Source of the DNA: Bacillota bacterium
GTDB lineage: Bacteria; Bacillota; Negativicutes; Sporomusales; UBA7701
NCBI GenBank assembly: GCA_023415075.1
Contig: JAEZLU010000267.1
Coordinates: forward strand, 1 to 7,984
Length of the DNA stretch: 7,984 nt
Direction: 5' to 3'
A program made the translations under genes and the position numbers. Shown piece after piece: positions 6,077 to 7,984 of this stretch. The number at the start of each line of letters is the position of its first letter. Position 1 is the stretch's first letter. Under the pieces are notes generated by a model. That model was not told the DNA's origin. It ran no database searches and worked only from the letters and a program-made list of their open reading frames with translations.

Positions 6077-7153
6077 CTATTGGTATTTGCCAAGTTGTCT
6101 GACCGCAAAATCGACATACTGGTTGTCGACCGCCTCTTCGACTTTTACGTCCTTCTGGAGTAATTTGTTGGCCCGATACCATTCCAGATCCATGGCGATC
6201 CCCTTCATTCTGACATAGCCGTCAGGGTTGATACCGGCCGGATACATCTTGTCATAGAGGACCGGTTCTTTTACGACCGAATATTTTATCAGGATGTCGA
6301 TGATATCCTTCTTGTTTTGGTTCTTGAAGAAGGCGTCGTTATAATCGCGCAGCGATTTTACGTAGGCGACCATGAACCGGTTGGCCACCTCGGGCTGCTT
6401 GACCAGGCTGGTGCCGTAGACGAGCAGCGCGGTCTGGGCATCCGGGTCATACTCCAGCGGATCCTTCCAGGGATCGATAATACCCTTATCGATGCCCAGG
6501 GTGATAAACGGCTCGATCACCATCGCGGCATCCAGGCTCTTGTTGCCAAGGGCCACCAGCATATCGGGATATGCCCTGATAACCTGCAGATCGATATCCT
6601 TCGTCGTCAGCTTGCCCTGTTCCAGGACACGGACCAGGGCGATTTCATCGAGGGACGCGGTAGCCACCACCGCAATCCTCAGACCGCGCAGATCGGTGAA
6701 AGTCTTGACCTTGTCAGCCAGATCCTTGCGGATGACCAGGCGGAAATAGCCCTTGCCCGGTACGTTGATTCCCTTGTCGGCGACTATCTTGACCGGAATG
6801 TCGCGCGACATGGCATTGAACAGGCCGGCAGCCGTCACGGCGGCCCCCACGTCAAGCTGCCCGGCGGCCAGTTGGTTGATCATTTCCTGGCCGGAATTGA
6901 ACTGCACGGGCTCAATGTTTATTCCGAGGTCTTTGTAATAGCCTTTTGCCATGCCGATCAGAATCCCGGCATCAGAGACCACTTGTTTCATCCCTACCTT
7001 GACAGTGACTTCCTGCGGCAGCGGCGCCAGGTTGCCGGCCCAGGCAGGCGCTTTCCGCTCCGGCTGCTGACTGGCCGGACTTTGGCCGCAGGCGCCGGCC
7101 AGTAACGCGGCGACGACCAGCGCTACGACCATAACGGTCCGTTTTGTTCTCAT
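6077..7153 (-). CDS. Substrate-binding lipoprotein, SsuA/NMT1-THI5-like
   Basis: A 358-residue solute-binding protein, the recognition subunit of the ABC importer. Residues 1-21 form a lipoprotein signal (MRTKR, hydrophobic core, LLAGA) before Cys22, the expected lipidated residue. Position -3 is Ala (AGA-C), less common than Leu. The mature part starts with a Pro/Gln-rich linker, then the family pattern: VGMKQVVSDAGILIGMAKGYY (split here only for length at about 53-73), FNSGQEMINQLAAGQLDVGA (85-104) and LRGLRIAVV (155-163). Relatives bind sulfonates, taurine, nitrate, bicarbonate or thiamine precursors, so the ligand is open. The ATG at 7153 is chosen because AAGGGGG lies seven bases upstream and the signal peptide starts there. 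The in-frame extension back to 7297 adds 48 residues of non-coding character. First gene of the operon. Confidence 0.93.
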   Translation of the reverse strand: MRTKRTVMVVALVVAALLAGACGQSPASQQPERKAPAWAGNLAPLPQEVTVKVGMKQVVSDAGILIGMAKGYYKDLGINIEPVQFNSGQEMINQLAAGQLDVGAAVTAAGLFNAMSRDIPVKIVADKGINVPGKGYFRLVIRKDLADKVKTFTDLRGLRIAVVATASLDEIALVRVLEQGKLTTKDIDLQVIRAYPDMLVALGNKSLDAAMVIEPFITLGIDKGIIDPWKDPLEYDPDAQTALLVYGTSLVKQPEVANRFMVAYVKSLRDYNDAFFKNQNKKDIIDILIKYSVVKEPVLYDKMYPAGINPDGYVRMKGIAMDLEWYRANKLLQKDVKVEEAVDNQYVDFAVRQLGKYQ

Positions 7154-7214
7154 GGTTTTTCCCCCTTTAGCCCTGATCAATATGTACTGGGTCATCCTTT
7201 TTGAAGGGCATGAT

Positions 7215-7243
7215 ATTCTATTCAGGGCGGCCGGGAATGGAAA
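7215..7243 (-). promoter_or_regulatory. Candidate promoter of the ABC importer operon
   Basis: On the minus strand TTTCCA (7238-7243, four of six) and TAGAAT (7215-7220, five of six) are 17 bases apart. It lies downstream of both U-tailed hairpins and about 60 bases before the binding-protein start. A seven-base inverted repeat (TCAGGGC at 7222-7228, GCCCTGA at 7170-7176) straddles the expected start site and could be an operator or chance. Confidence 0.35.
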
Positions 7244-7267
7244 CGCCGGCGGTGCAGCGCCGCAAAC

Positions 7268-7290
7268 AAAAAAACGGCAGATATCCTGCC
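7268..7290 (-). terminator. Intrinsic terminator-like hairpin upstream of the ABC operon
   Basis: On the minus strand GGCAG and CTGCC (plus one G-T pair) form a short stem, followed by G and seven T (7268-7274). The stem is modest but the U-tract is the longest in the window. It lies about 115 bases before the binding-protein start. It could be a second terminator after glpF or an attenuator if a promoter lies upstream. Confidence 0.55.
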
Positions 7291-7400
7291 CGGGCAATCC
7301 CTATTCCCTTTCCTTCAGGGCTACGCACTCCCCATGCAATTTCCTTGACTGCCTGAACGTTTTGCAGACTGATCTTCCTCCCCCGAAAGGCGCTAGAAAC

Positions 7401-7438
7401 AAAAATACCGGCTAGAACCACCTGCGGCATAGCCGGTA
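7401..7438 (-). terminator. Intrinsic terminator downstream of the glpF-like gene
   Basis: TACCGGCTA and TAGCCGGTA form a perfect nine-base-pair stem with a 15-base loop, followed on the minus strand by five T, then GTTT. It lies about 105 bases past the glpF stop and is the most likely end of that transcript. Confidence 0.65.
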
Positions 7439-7542
7439 CCGACGAAAAATTATTTGTGTTGTTAATAGACATCGTTTCAAACCCGGCTGTATAATCTGAT
7501 ATGGGCAGGCAAATTTTGGAAAACTCGTCAAACGGCCGCGGC

Positions 7543-7984
7543 TCAAATAATCCCCGTTGCCCGACAGACCAGGAAAGATACAACGCCGCCAGCCATCGGA
7601 CCGAGAACAGGAACCCAGGAATAGGCCCAATCAGAATCACCTTTATTGGCTATCGGCAAAATCGCATGGGCAATCCGCGGTCCTAGATCACGGGACGGGT
7701 TTAGCGCATAGCCGGTGGGCCCACCGAAAGACAGGCCAACTGCCCATACTGCCATGCCGACCATGTAGTTGCCAAAACCTGAAGGGAACCCAGCGGTACC
7801 GCTGACATACTTACTACCGAAAGAAAACAAGCAAATGAACAGGATTGCCGTGGCCAGGCATTCGCACAAGAAATTTGCCGGGTAGTTTCGAATGGCTGGG
7901 CCGGTGGAGAACACCGCCAATTTGATTCCCTTGTCTTCGGTAATTCGCCAGTGTGGCAAGTACAGCAGCCAAACCAGCAAGGCT
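7543..7984 (-). CDS. glpF: Glycerol uptake facilitator (MIP family), C-terminal part only
   Basis: The last 146 residues or so of an aquaglyceroporin. The N-terminus lies beyond the right edge. Membrane segments 4, 5 and 6 are visible, with the second pore half-helix between 5 and 6. FSTGPAIRN, the GGPTGYALNPSRDLGPR stretch and ILPIANKGDSDWAYSW closely resemble Bacillus-type GlpF. The Asp after the pore Arg (SRD) is typical of glycerol-conducting members rather than water-only aquaporins. The pore motif reads NPS instead of the usual NPA; the selectivity-filter Arg is kept. The protein ends soon after segment 6 (CRATGII). It should pass glycerol through the cytoplasmic membrane, and any glycerol kinase partner would be outside the window. 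Terminator-like hairpins follow, so it is probably not in one transcript with the ABC genes. Confidence 0.92.
   Translation of the reverse strand, partial: ALLVWLLYLPHWRITEDKGIKLAVFSTGPAIRNYPANFLCECLATAILFICLFSFGSKYVSGTAGFPSGFGNYMVGMAVWAVGLSFGGPTGYALNPSRDLGPRIAHAILPIANKGDSDWAYSWVPVLGPMAGGVVSFLVCRATGII

Larger units (their letters stand above)
7154..7542. other. Intergenic region between glpF and the ABC operon (389 bases)
   Basis: No credible gene: an open frame runs through on the minus strand, but it overlaps glpF in another frame, crosses both hairpins and lacks a ribosome site. The region holds two U-tailed hairpins (7401-7438 and 7268-7290), a candidate promoter (7215-7243) and the ribosome site of the binding protein. 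The 110 bases between the two hairpins match no riboswitch consensus that I recognise. Confidence 0.6.

Noticed and set aside
6317..7105. Plus-strand frame of 262 residues opposite the binding protein
   Set aside because: Antisense shadow of a well-supported solute-binding protein, with no ribosome site and no known fold.
7154..7297. Upstream extension of the binding protein by 48 residues
   Set aside because: The extension covers the candidate promoter and ribosome site. The lipoprotein signal and AAGGGGG site place the start at 7153.
7218..7640. Minus-strand frame of 140 residues between glpF and the ABC operon
   Set aside because: It overlaps the end of glpF in another frame, reads through both hairpins, and has no ribosome site before any internal ATG.
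1..7984. Mobile elements, CRISPR array, tRNA or rRNA genes
   Set aside because: No transposase, integrase, terminal repeats, regularly spaced repeats or tRNA-like cloverleaf with CCA was seen.

Overview
The window carries eight protein genes, two of them cut by the window edges, and reads as a core or lightly accessory stretch of a GC-rich (well over 50 percent by eye), low-repeat Firmicutes-type chromosome. Strong purine-rich Shine-Dalgarno sites, sigma-A-like promoters, U-tailed intrinsic terminators and Bacillus-like relatives (a YfnA/ApcT-type permease and a Bacillus-like GlpF) point there. A Negativicutes/Sporomusa-type or clostridial anaerobe would fit, but this is an impression and not a demonstrated placement. 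There are no mobile elements, CRISPR arrays, tRNA or rRNA genes.

Left block (1-2407, minus strand). A 149-residue exported or membrane-anchored protein with a DxDxDGxxD calcium-type loop (1958-2407) is followed by a separate transcription unit. That unit has a near-consensus promoter (1903-1932), a 505-residue uncharacterised protein with a C-terminal helix-turn-helix-like domain (349-1866, TTG start), and a zinc-ribbon membrane protein (1-335, cut at the left edge). The ribosome site of the zinc-ribbon gene lies on the stop codon of the 505-residue gene.

Middle (2408-4457). A 583-base intergenic region separates the left block from a divergently transcribed APC-superfamily amino-acid permease (2991-4409, plus strand). 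The region contains two plausible plus-strand promoters and a leader of about 190-260 bases. Just before the gene, that leader has a terminator-like hairpin with six U and two alternative hairpins that compete with it. This is the best candidate regulatory element in the window. A strong hairpin at 4423-4457 ends both the permease and the converging operon on the other strand.

Right block (4475-7984, minus strand). A complete three-gene ABC importer of the nitrate/sulfonate/taurine type is encoded in the order binding lipoprotein, permease, ATPase, with gaps of 10 and 17 bases. It lies downstream of the 3' part of a glycerol-facilitator (GlpF) gene, from which two U-tailed hairpins separate it. 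The substrate of the importer cannot be read from the sequence.

Together the genes describe uptake functions (glycerol, an amino acid, an unknown small organic or anionic solute) beside a small cluster of unknown cell-envelope or regulatory proteins. I do not see a clear new multi-gene system. The points most worth following are the permease leader, the 505-residue protein with its zinc-ribbon partner, and the NPA-to-NPS change in the GlpF pore motif.
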